This document shows, one piece after another, positions 26,334 through 35,958 of a DNA stretch of 64,000 nucleotides. Both the position numbers and the translations under genes were made by a program. How positions within the stretch are numbered: the first letter of the stretch is position 1; each line of letters starts with the position of its first letter. The notes below the pieces were generated by a model. That model saw nothing but the letters and a program-made list of their open reading frames with translations. It was not told the DNA's origin and made no database searches. The stretch is from Hanstruepera ponticola (lineage in GTDB: Bacteria > Bacteroidota > Bacteroidia > Flavobacteriales > Flavobacteriaceae): contig NZ_JABANC010000001.1 in assembly GCF_012931685.1 (NCBI RefSeq), forward strand, positions 620,001 to 684,000, given 5' to 3'.

Positions 26334-27688
26334 TAAGCTTTTTCCTCTCCTTTGATTGTGTTGATAAAGGTTTTAGTAATTATTTTCAAGTCTAATAATA
26401 AGGACCAATTTTCAATATAAAAAATATCATATTTTACGCGTCCTATAATATCCTTATCAGTTTCTACCTCACCTCTAAAACCACTTATTTGAGCTAATCC
26501 TGTAATCCCAGGTTTCACAAAATGTCTTACCATAAATTTGTCAATTTTTTTGGCATACATATTTGTATGGCTAACCATGTGTGGTCTTGGTCCAACAACA
26601 GACATGTCTCCAAACAAAACATTGTAAAATTGTGGCAACTCATCTATACTAGTTTTCCTGATAAACTTTCCAATTTTTGTTACCCGAAGATCTCCTCTTG
26701 TTGCCTGATGAAGATGTGCATCTTTGTTTGGTGTCATAGAGCGGAACTTATAACAATCAAACTCCTTGTAATTAAAACCATTTCTTGTCTGTTTAAAAAA
26801 AACTGGCCCTCTAGATTCTAATTTAATAAGAATGGCTATGATTGGTGTCAACCAAGAAAGTAGAAAAATAATAACCATCGATGAAAATAAAATATCAAAT
26901 GTTCGTTTAAAAAACTGATTTGCAGCATCTTCAAGAGGTATATCTCTCAATGATAAAATAGGGATATAATCGTAATATTCGTATTTAAGTTTTTTAGAAT
27001 AAATATCTTTATTGTCAGGAACGAACTTTAATATCTTAAGATTATTATCTGAAAAATCAATCACTTTATGTAACTGTGAATTGGATAATTCAGATATTGA
27101 ACAGTAGATTTCATCAATCATCTCATCCTTTAAAAATCTAAAACAAGCGTCTAGATCAAAATTTTCACGATCTCTTACATTGAAAGTTTTTTTGTGTTTA
27201 TAACCATATTCGGGATTACTATTAAAAAAATTTTCCAGAGATAACGTTTGCTTATTCTTTCCTAAAATTGCTGTAACGCGGTAATTTCCACCAAATGCAG
27301 TTCTATACTTCTGCAGCAAGTAGTAGGTGGCAAATTTAAATATTGTGATTAATGCAAAAGCTGACAGTACATATTTAATAATGGTCTTATGATCTATATT
27401 CAATTCATGGTAGAATCCGGAAAAGGCAAAAATTATCAACAAAAACAATATCATTTGCCTTATTATCAATGAAAGAATTGTTATTTCCCTTGTATATCTA
27501 TAAACCTCATAAAATTTTGAAAATAATGACAGTATTATCCAGGATAGACTAATTATTGAAAAGTATATGTAAGGATTGATAGATTCAAAAAAATAAAAAA
27601 TAGCCAAGAAGTTAATAATACCCAAATCCAATAAATAGGTTATTGGCCTTAAGTATATTGAATACCTTCCGTGTCTAATTGTGCTCAT
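26330..27688 (-). CDS. Polyprenyl glycosylphosphotransferase (WcaJ type, initiating enzyme)
   Basis: A 452-residue polytopic phosphoglycosyltransferase: four to five TM helices in the first 125 residues, a Rossmann-like middle (about 140-250), then the catalytic domain with a membrane re-entrant helix (KRTFDILFSSMVIIFLLSWL). Diagnostic motifs are FKQTRNG, FRSM, TSIDELPQFYNVLFGDMS and VGPRP. It moves sugar-1-phosphate from a UDP-sugar to undecaprenyl phosphate, starting each repeat unit. Last gene of the long minus-strand series; the UXS gene abuts it. Confidence 0.95.
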   Translation of the reverse strand: MSTIRHGRYSIYLRPITYLLDLGIINFLAIFYFFESINPYIYFSIISLSWIILSLFSKFYEVYRYTREITILSLIIRQMILFLLIIFAFSGFYHELNIDHKTIIKYVLSAFALITIFKFATYYLLQKYRTAFGGNYRVTAILGKNKQTLSLENFFNSNPEYGYKHKKTFNVRDRENFDLDACFRFLKDEMIDEIYCSISELSNSQLHKVIDFSDNNLKILKFVPDNKDIYSKKLKYEYYDYIPILSLRDIPLEDAANQFFKRTFDILFSSMVIIFLLSWLTPIIAILIKLESRGPVFFKQTRNGFNYKEFDCYKFRSMTPNKDAHLHQATRGDLRVTKIGKFIRKTSIDELPQFYNVLFGDMSVVGPRPHMVSHTNMYAKKIDKFMVRHFVKPGITGLAQISGFRGEVETDKDIIGRVKYDIFYIENWSLLLDLKIITKTFINTIKGEEKAY

Positions 27689-28675
27689 TTACTTCTTTAT
27701 ATGCTTTGAAAAATCTTTGTGTTCGCTTTTTCTAAGTTCTTCTTCTGATAAACTTTTGAAATAGTTAAACGTTTTAGTCATCCCTTCCTCACGGTCAACT
27801 TTTGGTGTCCAGTTTAATAGTTTTTTGGCTAAAGAAATATCAGGCTGCCTTTGTAATGGGTCATCTTTAGGTAAATCTTTATATATTACCTTTTGAGCGG
27901 TACCAGTGAGTTTAATTATTTCATTGGCAAAGTCCTTGATAGTTATCTCATTAGGATTACCTATGTTTACAGGATAAGAATAATCACTAAACATTAGTCT
28001 GAAAATGCCTTCTACTTGATCATCAACGTAGCAAAAGGATCTAGTTTGAGACCCATCACCAAAAATAGTCAAATCCTCACCTCGTAATGCCTGACCCATA
28101 AAGGCTGGAATAACACGTCCATCATTCAGACGCATTCTAGGACCATACGTATTAAATATTCTGACAATTCTAGTTTCTAGACCGTGAAACCTATGATATG
28201 CCATAGTAATGGACTCCTGGAAACGCTTGGCTTCATCATATACACCTCTTGGACCAATTGTGTTTACATTACCATAATAGTTTTCGTCTTGCGGATGTAC
28301 TAATGGGTCACCATAAACTTCAGAGGTTGAAGCTATTAATATTCGAGCTTTTTTAGCTTTAGCCAAACCTAATAGATTGTGAGTCCCCAAGGAGCCTACT
28401 TTCAATGTTTGTATTGGAATCTTTAGGTAGTCTATTGGGCTCGCTGGTGAAGCAAAGTGAAGTATGTAATCTAATTCGCCATCTATTACTATATGGTTTG
28501 TGACGTCATGATCTATAAAATTGAAATTTGAATGGTCAAATAAATGATTGATGTTTTTTTTATCTCCAGTAATAAAATTATCCATCCCTATTACATAGAA
28601 TCCTTCATCTAAAAATCTATCACATAAATGTGACCCTAAAAATCCTGCTGCACCTGTAATTAAAACTCTTTTCAT
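27689..28675 (-). CDS. UDP-glucuronate decarboxylase (UDP-xylose synthase)
   Basis: A 328-residue extended short-chain dehydrogenase/reductase. NAD-binding GAAGFLGSH (8-16), catalytic YDEAK preceded by GPRGVY, and [13 protein letters not shown] and [12 protein letters not shown] are hallmarks of UXS enzymes that convert UDP-glucuronate to UDP-xylose by oxidation, decarboxylation and reduction. The substrate comes from the ugd gene 9 bases upstream. UDP-xylose then feeds a glycosyltransferase of the locus. Normal length. Confidence 0.94.
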   Translation of the reverse strand: MKRVLITGAAGFLGSHLCDRFLDEGFYVIGMDNFITGDKKNINHLFDHSNFNFIDHDVTNHIVIDGELDYILHFASPASPIDYLKIPIQTLKVGSLGTHNLLGLAKAKKARILIASTSEVYGDPLVHPQDENYYGNVNTIGPRGVYDEAKRFQESITMAYHRFHGLETRIVRIFNTYGPRMRLNDGRVIPAFMGQALRGEDLTIFGDGSQTRSFCYVDDQVEGIFRLMFSDYSYPVNIGNPNEITIKDFANEIIKLTGTAQKVIYKDLPKDDPLQRQPDISLAKKLLNWTPKVDREEGMTKTFNYFKSLSEEELRKSEHKDFSKHIKK

Positions 28676-28684
28676 ACTAAAACA

Positions 28685-29986
28685 TTATGGTCTTCCTATT
28701 GAAAAATAATCAATATTTTGCTCGACTAATTCTTTTGAATCATATAAATTTCTTCCATCAAAAATAACGGGTTGATTTAAATTACTCTTTATTTTCTGAA
28801 AACTTGGTGTTCTAAAAATGCTCCATTCAGTACAAATTATCAAAGCGTCTGCACCTTCAGTTGCATCATACATATCAGAAGCAAATGCTATTTTATCACC
28901 TAACTTTCGCTTTACATTTGGCATTGCTTCTGGATCATAAGCTATTACATTTGCTCCAGCATTAAGCAATTCATTAATTGTATAAAGCGCAGGCGCCTCT
29001 CTAATGTCATCAGTTTCGGGTTTGAAAGCTAATCCCCAAACAGCAAATGTTTTCCCTTTTAAACCATCATTAAAATACTTTTTTATTCTAGGTACTAGAA
29101 TGGTTTTCTGTTTTTGGTTAACATCTATTACCGCATCAAGTATTTTAAAATCATAATTAGAATCCTTTCCTGATTTGTGTAAAGCTTTTACATCTTTAGG
29201 GAAGCATGAGCCACCATAACCAATTCCAGGAAATAAAAATCGCTTACCAATTCGAGAATCAGTTCCCATTCCAATTCTAACTTTATCCACATCAGCCCCA
29301 ACTCTGTCACAAAAATTTGCTATTTCATTCATGAATGTGATTTTTGTAGCCAAAAATGCATTGGCAGCATATTTAGTCAATTCAGCAGATTTTTCATCCA
29401 TGACTATAATTGGGTTTCCAGACCTAACAAAGGGTTTATAGAGTGTTTGCATTGTTTTGATGGCTTTCTCTGAAGAAGCTCCAATAACAATCCTTTCAGG
29501 TTTTAAGAAATCATCCACAGCAAAACCTTCACGTAAAAATTCTGGGTTAGACACAACATCAAATTCCACCTTACTGTTTTCAGAAATAGCAGCTTTTACT
29601 TTATCAGATGTTCCAACTGGTACAGTGCTTTTATCCACAATAACCTTATAATCAGTCATTAAAAGACCTATGTCTTTGGCAACACCAAGAATATACTTTA
29701 AATCAGCTGATCCATCTTCATCTTCAGGAGTTGGTAATGCTAAAAAAATTACATCTCCATGATTTAAGCCCTCTTCCAATGAAATGGAAAATTTAAGTCT
29801 TTCTGCTTTAATATTTCTGTCAAATAAGACATCTAAATGTGGTTCATAAATCGGGACTTCGCCTCGTTGCATTTTCTCCACTTTTTGGGCATCAATATCA
29901 ACACATAGAACTTCATTACCGGTTTCGGCTAAACAAGTTCCTGTAACCAATCCCACATAACCTGTGCCTATTACTGAAATTTTCAT
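28685..29986 (-). CDS. ugd: UDP-glucose 6-dehydrogenase
   Basis: A 433-residue NAD-dependent enzyme making UDP-glucuronate from UDP-glucose by two oxidations. The N-terminus has the Rossmann motif GTGYVGLVTGTCLAE (7-21), the catalytic Cys lies in GYGGSCFPKD near residue 258, and the C-terminal domain has AVWGLAFKPETDDIREAP. Two bases after the GT4 gene and 9 before the UXS gene, so the three form one unit. Confidence 0.97.
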   Translation of the reverse strand: MKISVIGTGYVGLVTGTCLAETGNEVLCVDIDAQKVEKMQRGEVPIYEPHLDVLFDRNIKAERLKFSISLEEGLNHGDVIFLALPTPEDEDGSADLKYILGVAKDIGLLMTDYKVIVDKSTVPVGTSDKVKAAISENSKVEFDVVSNPEFLREGFAVDDFLKPERIVIGASSEKAIKTMQTLYKPFVRSGNPIIVMDEKSAELTKYAANAFLATKITFMNEIANFCDRVGADVDKVRIGMGTDSRIGKRFLFPGIGYGGSCFPKDVKALHKSGKDSNYDFKILDAVIDVNQKQKTILVPRIKKYFNDGLKGKTFAVWGLAFKPETDDIREAPALYTINELLNAGANVIAYDPEAMPNVKRKLGDKIAFASDMYDATEGADALIICTEWSIFRTPSFQKIKSNLNQPVIFDGRNLYDSKELVEQNIDYFSIGRP

Positions 29987-29988
29987 AT

Positions 29989-31107
29989 TTAATTATTTAA
30001 GTATATTGATTCTAAAATTTTTATATTTTGCTCCATGTTGAACTTTTCATCAAAGAACTTTTGAGAATTTTCACCCATACTTTCCCTTAAATCATCATCA
30101 TTTATTAATTTTAAGACCGCTTGGGAAATTTGGTCTTTGTTTGCATTATCAATCAAAAAACCATTAAAATTATTTTTTACTAAATCTTTATTTCCATCAA
30201 CATTTGTGGCTACTATAGCCTTTCCCATTGCCAAACTCTCTATTACTGAATAGGGCAAACCTTCATATCGTGATGTTGTCAAATATAAAGTAGAATAATG
30301 AATTATATTGAATATATCCTTTCTATCTATCCATCCCAAAATAGTAATGTTATTTTCTATATCTAATTCTTTTATCTTTTTTTTGATATACTCCAAATTG
30401 GGAGAATAAAGTCCAGCTCCCAACAAAACTAAATGAATATCTGGTTTGGATTTCTTGATTTCAAAAATAACATCAACCATTAATTCAATGTTTTTTTGAA
30501 ACGATGGTCTTCCTACTGAACATATATATTCTGAAGGCCAAGTTTTTTCTATTGAAAGTGGAGGTACTTGTTTAATTGGGTAAACTGAATTATTGAATAA
30601 CTTCGCTTTGCTTTTTTTGTATCCTATATCTTTTAATCCTCTATCCAATTCTGATTGAGAGGTTGCCACTAAAATAGAATTAATGTGTTTAAATCCCCTT
30701 TCAATTGTTAAAAACAACCGCTTTTTAAGTTTTGACTGTGTGCTTAAATAAGAGTAAGCGTGAGGCGTATGTAACACATTTACCTTATAAAAAATTGAAG
30801 CTAATCTTGCAATAATTCCTCCTTTGGCACTATGTGAATGAATAACGTCTGGTCTTTCCTTTCTTAATATTTTCACCAATAAATATACTGAATTCAAATC
30901 TTTGAATAGGTTTATCTCACGGTCTATGGGTATTTGATATTCCTTTATTTGGTTGTTTTGTGAGTCAAAATATGCTGTACGACTATCTGTTTTGCCATGA
31001 ACAATTACTGTCTCAAAAGTATCTGGGTTTAAGTTTTTTGTTATTAATCGTAAATAAACATCAACTCCGCCAACAGCATGTAAAACGTGTAATACTTTTC
31101 TTTTCAT
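29989..31107 (-). CDS. Glycosyltransferase family 4
   Basis: A 372-residue GT-B glycosyltransferase. The N-terminal part has LHAVGGVDVYLRLI and HSHSAKGGIIARLA; the donor-binding half has SVGRPSFQKNIELMV and TSRYEGLPYSVIESLAMGKAIVATNVDG with the EX7E Glu pair. It should extend the lipid-linked oligosaccharide on the cytoplasmic side. First gene of the GT4-ugd-UXS-phosphoglycosyltransferase unit; a 137-base gap separates it from the sulfotransferase. Donor unknown. Confidence 0.93.
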   Translation of the reverse strand: MKRKVLHVLHAVGGVDVYLRLITKNLNPDTFETVIVHGKTDSRTAYFDSQNNQIKEYQIPIDREINLFKDLNSVYLLVKILRKERPDVIHSHSAKGGIIARLASIFYKVNVLHTPHAYSYLSTQSKLKKRLFLTIERGFKHINSILVATSQSELDRGLKDIGYKKSKAKLFNNSVYPIKQVPPLSIEKTWPSEYICSVGRPSFQKNIELMVDVIFEIKKSKPDIHLVLLGAGLYSPNLEYIKKKIKELDIENNITILGWIDRKDIFNIIHYSTLYLTTSRYEGLPYSVIESLAMGKAIVATNVDGNKDLVKNNFNGFLIDNANKDQISQAVLKLINDDDLRESMGENSQKFFDEKFNMEQNIKILESIYLNN

Positions 31108-31244
31108 TTATAAAAAAGTTCCAAAACACAAAAGAAAGAAAAATTGCATTAAAACCCTCACTATTATAGGTAATTAAATGCGTTTTATTAAAATTCAACA
31201 AGTAATAAAATGAAAATAGTATAGCAAGAATTACAAATTATTTA

Positions 31245-32156
31245 TTAGTATTTTTTGACCCAGTGTGCTAAATCCTCATCCAATAATTCTTCAAGTTTTT
31301 TATAGTCTTCCAGAAAACAAGCGTTCAAGTCTGCTTTTAATTGAGATGAAATTTCGATTTTTTCAAGATTATTTTTTTGAATAGTACTTTTAATTCTAAT
31401 TGCAAGGTCCTTTCCCACTAATCTCGCCAAAGATCTTCTTAAAATTGTATCTCTGCTAATAAGTGAATTAATAATTTTATTTTTCGGTTTTCCGGAAATA
31501 TTAAGCCTCAAGTCTTTATCAATTGGAATTCTTGAAATGCTTAAGAAGTCAGTTATTTCATTTATTGTTTCTTGTGGGCTGCTAACTAAATCTTCAAAAA
31601 AACAGATTTTTACATTTGAAAAACTGTCTATATAACTTTTTACTTGGTCATGGTAAAACCCACATTGTTTATATCCCCAGATAAATTCATACCCTTTTTC
31701 CAATCTACTGTTTTCAATTTCCAGTGCTTCTTCAAAAGTTAAATTTTCCCTGTCATCTCTCACTAAATGTGAATATGCAGATATAGCTCTGTCAACTGGG
31801 TGTCTTAAAAGAATAATAATTTTAGGGTCCCCAAGATGCTTTTTTATATCAGGAATAACCTTATCGTGGTAATATAAATTATCAACACTCGCTTCTCCTA
31901 TACACTTAAACTTTTGGCTCTTGTCAAATAATTTAAAATAGTCCTTAAGTGTTTTAGTTGCTTTTTTTTGCGTAAATGCCACATCACCCGGTCCCGTGTA
32001 TTTAGCATAGTTATATGAAAAGTGTTTTGGCTCTTTTGGCGTTGCCATAAAAACTTCATCATGTCTTTCTAAATAATAGCTTACGGTAGTTGTTCCAGAT
32101 TTGGCCGCACCAACTATCAAAAAATTAGGTATATTATTTTTTAAGTCTTTCTGCAT
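31245..32156 (-). CDS. Sulfotransferase (PAPS-dependent)
   Basis: A 303-residue protein of the sulfotransferase-1/heparan NDST-like fold. The 5'-phosphosulfate loop is IVGAAKSGTTTVSYYL near residue 14 and the 3'-phosphate loop is IILLRHPVDRAISAYSHLVR. It moves sulfate from PAPS to a hydroxyl, here probably of the exopolysaccharide. PAPS supply is encoded in the same series (cysD, cysN, cysC). The frame opens at a TTG (32178-32180), but the ATG at 32154-32156 starts the family-like sequence MQKDLKNNIPNFL, so that is chosen. Overlap with the polymerase gene is removed by this start. Confidence 0.92.
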   Translation of the reverse strand: MQKDLKNNIPNFLIVGAAKSGTTTVSYYLERHDEVFMATPKEPKHFSYNYAKYTGPGDVAFTQKKATKTLKDYFKLFDKSQKFKCIGEASVDNLYYHDKVIPDIKKHLGDPKIIILLRHPVDRAISAYSHLVRDDRENLTFEEALEIENSRLEKGYEFIWGYKQCGFYHDQVKSYIDSFSNVKICFFEDLVSSPQETINEITDFLSISRIPIDKDLRLNISGKPKNKIINSLISRDTILRRSLARLVGKDLAIRIKSTIQKNNLEKIEISSQLKADLNACFLEDYKKLEELLDEDLAHWVKKY

Positions 32157-32176
32157 ATTAAACAAGTTATTGTTTA

Positions 32177-33466
32177 TCAAATCTCCAATTGTTGTTTAGA
32201 ATCATGATTCAAATAACAGTTGGCAAATATACTGAACCAAAATCCACTAAATACAATACCACTATAAGAAATTAAAAAATCGTCAGTAATATTTGAGACG
32301 AAAAAAAGAACACAAAAAATTATTGGGATAGGATGCCTCAATTGTATTCCCAAAAAACCCATACTCAAGATATAAATAAAAACTACTAATAATCCCAATA
32401 TTCCAAATTTTAATAAAAAATCAAGAAATTGATTATGAACTGGGAACTTGTATTTATAAAGGAATTTTTGATCGCTTTTTTTGTAATAATTATTTAACGC
32501 TGTTTTAGAGTCGGAAGCTCCAAAACCAATCCAAGCACTCTCTTTGGATAATTCGTACGCGGATTGCCATATGGTGAGCCTAGTAACCAACGAATTAAAA
32601 ATTTTCTTTTCTGGGTTCTCAAATTCATCTAGCCGTCCGACCATATCCATATTTGAAAATGTCACATTTGTGAATTTTTTTACAGTGAACGGAAATGCTT
32701 GAGTAAACAAAAAAGCACCAACGATAATTATTGCAGCATATAGAATCAATCTCTTTACTGTTAGATGTATAAATGTGCTGTTCTTAACAAAATATATAAA
32801 TATTATACAAAAGCCAACTAAACTCATTATTATAGAAACCCTTGTATTGACATAAAGCACAACCCCAAAAGATATGAAAAAAGTGACTAAATGAAATGCC
32901 TTTTTAAGGCCTTTGTCTTTATTTGATTTAAGCAACAAGTATAAACTAACTATCGAAACAAATGCCATGTGTAAATTTAATGCAGGAGCGTGAGCCCCAA
33001 AACTATTAGCAAAATTGTAACCCATTTCCCAGAGATGTTTGCCGCTTAAATACTTTAAAAAATTATCATTGAATAAAACTATATATCTAAAAAACAAAAC
33101 AACTAAAATCAGAGCCGTTCCTTTAGAATAGTAGCTGAATAATTGATCAAGATTAATCCTGCGTTTCTGTCCAATAATAACTACCGAAAAGACTAACAGA
33201 CTAAAATATTTTTCTGTAGCCTTAAAGCCATATAACAAAGAATCATTATTAAAAATAAAAAGTAGGTTTAATAATAAAGGAGAAGTAATAATAAGTATAA
33301 AGTAAAGTTTCTTCTTGTTAAAGTTTAGCTTGTTAATATAAAGGATATTGAATATGGCAAAAAACAATATCAATACTGTATTAACCTTTCTGAATATAAG
33401 AGTTATTGCGATAAGTGAAATTAACGCATTGTTGATATCATGATAATTTCTTTCTAAAATCTTCAT
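32177..33466 (-). CDS. O-antigen ligase/polymerase-like membrane protein (Wzy/WaaL)
   Basis: A 429-residue protein with about 11-12 TM helices and a large periplasmic loop near residues 265-345 (TVKKFTNV to NQFLDFLLKFG). The segment LTIWQSAYELSKESAWIGFGASD and HNQFLDFLLKFGILGL match the Wzy_C/O-antigen ligase family, which polymerises or ligates lipid-linked repeat units outside the inner membrane. Its 5' end overlaps the next polymerase-like gene by 29 bases. Which of the two is the actual polymerase cannot be told. Confidence 0.85.
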   Translation of the reverse strand: MKILERNYHDINNALISLIAITLIFRKVNTVLILFFAIFNILYINKLNFNKKKLYFILIITSPLLLNLLFIFNNDSLLYGFKATEKYFSLLVFSVVIIGQKRRINLDQLFSYYSKGTALILVVLFFRYIVLFNDNFLKYLSGKHLWEMGYNFANSFGAHAPALNLHMAFVSIVSLYLLLKSNKDKGLKKAFHLVTFFISFGVVLYVNTRVSIIMSLVGFCIIFIYFVKNSTFIHLTVKRLILYAAIIIVGAFLFTQAFPFTVKKFTNVTFSNMDMVGRLDEFENPEKKIFNSLVTRLTIWQSAYELSKESAWIGFGASDSKTALNNYYKKSDQKFLYKYKFPVHNQFLDFLLKFGILGLLVVFIYILSMGFLGIQLRHPIPIIFCVLFFVSNITDDFLISYSGIVFSGFWFSIFANCYLNHDSKQQLEI

Positions 33467-34508
33467 AATACAATAAATAATAAATTAAAGGAAGGATTCC
33501 AATTTTATGTCTAACAGCTGAACCTAGATCAGGCTCAAAAACTCCTTGAACAACAAAATATGAAAACAACATATAAAATAACCATAGTTCATAATTCTCA
33601 TTTCTTCCTTCTTTCATGCTCCTCTTGTATCTAAAAAAAAGAATGATGATTAAAAATGTTTGCCAAATGATAAATGCTAATATTTGAGGTGAGCGAAAGT
33701 GTTTTAAGCCGTTGAAAGGTAAATTGACCGAAAAAAAGCCGTAAACAATTCCAAAAGATTCTCCATACCAAGTGTCAGGATCCAAAGGAGGTCTAATCAT
33801 TGAATTTGCGTTCTTCGAATCTTTTTCAATACGTCTTTCATTAAAAGCATGCCTGGAGTCTTCAGAAATGAATCTACCTTTAACAATACCATAAGAAAGT
33901 GAAAAACCAATAACTATAATTATTGCCGAAACAATCGTTGTTACGCGCTTTATCTTAAAATTTATTAAGCTTACTAAATACATTGATATTGCTAATAAAA
34001 CAACAAGAGCAAAATATTGTCTGAAAAAATACGCAAAGAAAAATAATAGTGTAAAACTAATCAGTAAAACTGTTTTAAGTTTTCTTTTTCTGTTTTTGTA
34101 CATCAATACAATCCATGTGATATAAATAAATGTAATAAACTCTTTTGAAGGTACAGAAATAAAAACTGCAATTAAGATTATAGCAAGATAAACTAAAAGG
34201 TTTTTTAGCGTAACAACATGAAAGTTTTTAGGAATACCTATTTTATACAAACAATAAATTAAAATAGGGTACTGTATTAGTGCTACTATTGGGAATGAAA
34301 GCGATCCCAGACCTGTATGCTTATAAAACCACATAGAGAATGGATAGCTGCCTACTAGGCCAATCTCATTATACTTGTCAAGAATAATTATATAAGCATC
34401 AATAAAAAAGCTTTCAGGTAAAAAATAGCTAGAAAAAACAGCTATCAATAATCCAATAGCAGCTATTATAAAAAATGTTGAATTTGCTTTTTTAAGTCTT
34501 AAAATCAT
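33438..34508 (-). CDS. Polymerase-like multi-pass membrane protein
   Basis: A 356-residue protein with about ten TM helices and a hydrophilic loop around residues 210-245 (GRFISEDSRHAFNERRIEKD). The final loop SAVRHKIGILPLIYYL resembles Wzy-like or EpsG-like proteins of capsule loci, though identity is low-information by eye. It lies between the flippase and the O-antigen ligase-like gene and overlaps the latter by 29 bases, so both are probably translated together. Confidence 0.7.
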   Translation of the reverse strand: MILRLKKANSTFFIIAAIGLLIAVFSSYFLPESFFIDAYIIILDKYNEIGLVGSYPFSMWFYKHTGLGSLSFPIVALIQYPILIYCLYKIGIPKNFHVVTLKNLLVYLAIILIAVFISVPSKEFITFIYITWIVLMYKNRKRKLKTVLLISFTLLFFFAYFFRQYFALVVLLAISMYLVSLINFKIKRVTTIVSAIIIVIGFSLSYGIVKGRFISEDSRHAFNERRIEKDSKNANSMIRPPLDPDTWYGESFGIVYGFFSVNLPFNGLKHFRSPQILAFIIWQTFLIIILFFRYKRSMKEGRNENYELWLFYMLFSYFVVQGVFEPDLGSAVRHKIGILPLIYYLLYYEDFRKKLS

Positions 34509-34660
34509 TTAACAAAATCTATTTCAAACTAAATAGATTATTTAATAAATATACCTAGTTATAGAGAGCTTTTACTAATAACGAAAAATTACGGGAGTTA
34601 TTAAAAATCATTACGAAAATACATTTTATAAATTAATTTCTATTGAAGATAGCGCATGAT

Positions 34661-35947
34661 TTATTTAAATGTTTTATAATTTACAAATAGTAATATTTTA
34701 TCGTTTTTGTAAACATATATAACTCCTGATAAATTCCAAAGAATCAATGAAAAGGCTGTACTAATTGCAGCGCCAACCATACCATATTTCGGTATCAGAA
34801 TTAAGTTTAGAACAATATTGGCTAAAGCTGATACAATCAAAAAGTACAACAATATCTTCTGCCTCCCAGTCATATTTAAGTATAGAGCTACAGAACCAGA
34901 TAGCGAATTAATAATTTGTCCTGAAAGTAAAATGAGTAATGCGTGTTTGGATTTGTAATAATTAGGTCCAAAAAAACCTAGAATATATTCATGAAAGAGA
35001 ATCATTACCACAATCAATGGTATCGTTGCAATGAAGTTTAATTTTATGGCCTTTTTTATTAAATTATTTAATCTTTCTAAATCATTCTGAAACCAAAATT
35101 TTGAAATATCTGGCGCTATTACTGAATTTATGGCTTGTAACATCACACCAACGATTAAAGTCAGTTTAACACTTACGCCATAATAAGCAACTAGTTCGAT
35201 ATTTTTAAAATATTCCAACATGATGATATCAAAGCTTTGCATAAGCAGTAAAGAGATAAAGCTTAATGACATAGGGAAAGAAATCTTAATAATTTCTTTG
35301 GTGCTAAATGCTAATTTAGAAGCGTTTAATTGCGACTTGGTAAGATTCAAAATATAACCTGTAGTAATAATTGAAATTAATGAAAATGTAATAATAAATG
35401 CATCAAGTATAAAATATTCAGGAAGATTGAAGAGCATAACGGTAATTATCCAAATTAATATCAATCCGTACCTAAATACATTTCTAAAAAGTTCCGAAGA
35501 GAATAATTTTCTTAAAGCCCTAATCACTTGTATATTTAGCATTGATAGCGATAAGAAAAATAATGCTATAAAAATTTTATCAAACAAATACACGCTCTCG
35601 GTATCAAAAAATGAGACTTCAAGAACCCTAGCAAAAAAAATATATATTCCTAAAAAAAAGATAAAAGATAGAATGAGTATTTTCAACTTTTTAAAATAAA
35701 GTGCCTTTATTTTATCCTGATTCTTTTCTGCTTCCAACTTTCCAGAAAACTGTATAAAGGATTCATTCATGCCTAACAAGCAAATTGAACTCAACAGTAT
35801 TAGTACAGAATTGATATAATTAAACTGTCCAACAGTTTTATCAAGAAAGAAATTAGTGATTAAAAGTAAGGTTGCAAATTGAAAAATAATTCCTATGATT
35901 CTTAAAAGAAGGACGCTAAAACTCTTTTTATAAAAGGTTTTTTTCAT
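34661..35947 (-). CDS. Lipid-linked oligosaccharide flippase (Wzx-like, MOP superfamily)
   Basis: A 428-residue protein with 12-14 TM helices; SFPMSLSFISLLLMQSFDII and YYGVSVKLTLIVGVMLQAIN match polysaccharide flippases. It should carry the finished undecaprenyl-linked repeat unit to the periplasm. The frame opens at a TTG overlapping the CotH-like gene, but the ATG at 35945-35947 starts MKKTFYKKSFSVLLLRIIG and lies 11 bases after that gene's stop, so it is chosen. A 152-base gap with no recognisable signal follows its stop. Confidence 0.9.
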   Translation of the reverse strand: MKKTFYKKSFSVLLLRIIGIIFQFATLLLITNFFLDKTVGQFNYINSVLILLSSICLLGMNESFIQFSGKLEAEKNQDKIKALYFKKLKILILSFIFFLGIYIFFARVLEVSFFDTESVYLFDKIFIALFFLSLSMLNIQVIRALRKLFSSELFRNVFRYGLILIWIITVMLFNLPEYFILDAFIITFSLISIITTGYILNLTKSQLNASKLAFSTKEIIKISFPMSLSFISLLLMQSFDIIMLEYFKNIELVAYYGVSVKLTLIVGVMLQAINSVIAPDISKFWFQNDLERLNNLIKKAIKLNFIATIPLIVVMILFHEYILGFFGPNYYKSKHALLILLSGQIINSLSGSVALYLNMTGRQKILLYFLIVSALANIVLNLILIPKYGMVGAAISTAFSLILWNLSGVIYVYKNDKILLFVNYKTFK

Positions 35948-35958
35948 AAAAGTGTTTT

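Noticed and set aside
26309-26338. AAAAAGC ... GCTTTTT sequences at the convergent GT4/phosphoglycosyltransferase junction as terminator
   Set aside because: Loop of about 20 bases and a weak AT-rich stem; not convincing.
31108-31244. 137-base gap before the GT4-ugd-UXS unit, checked for a promoter
   Set aside because: No full match to the promoter pattern was seen; a promoter may exist but cannot be supported.
34509-34660. 152-base gap downstream of the flippase, checked for promoter or RNA
   Set aside because: No TAnnTTTG box at proper spacing and no stable stem; it appears to be plain AT-rich spacer.
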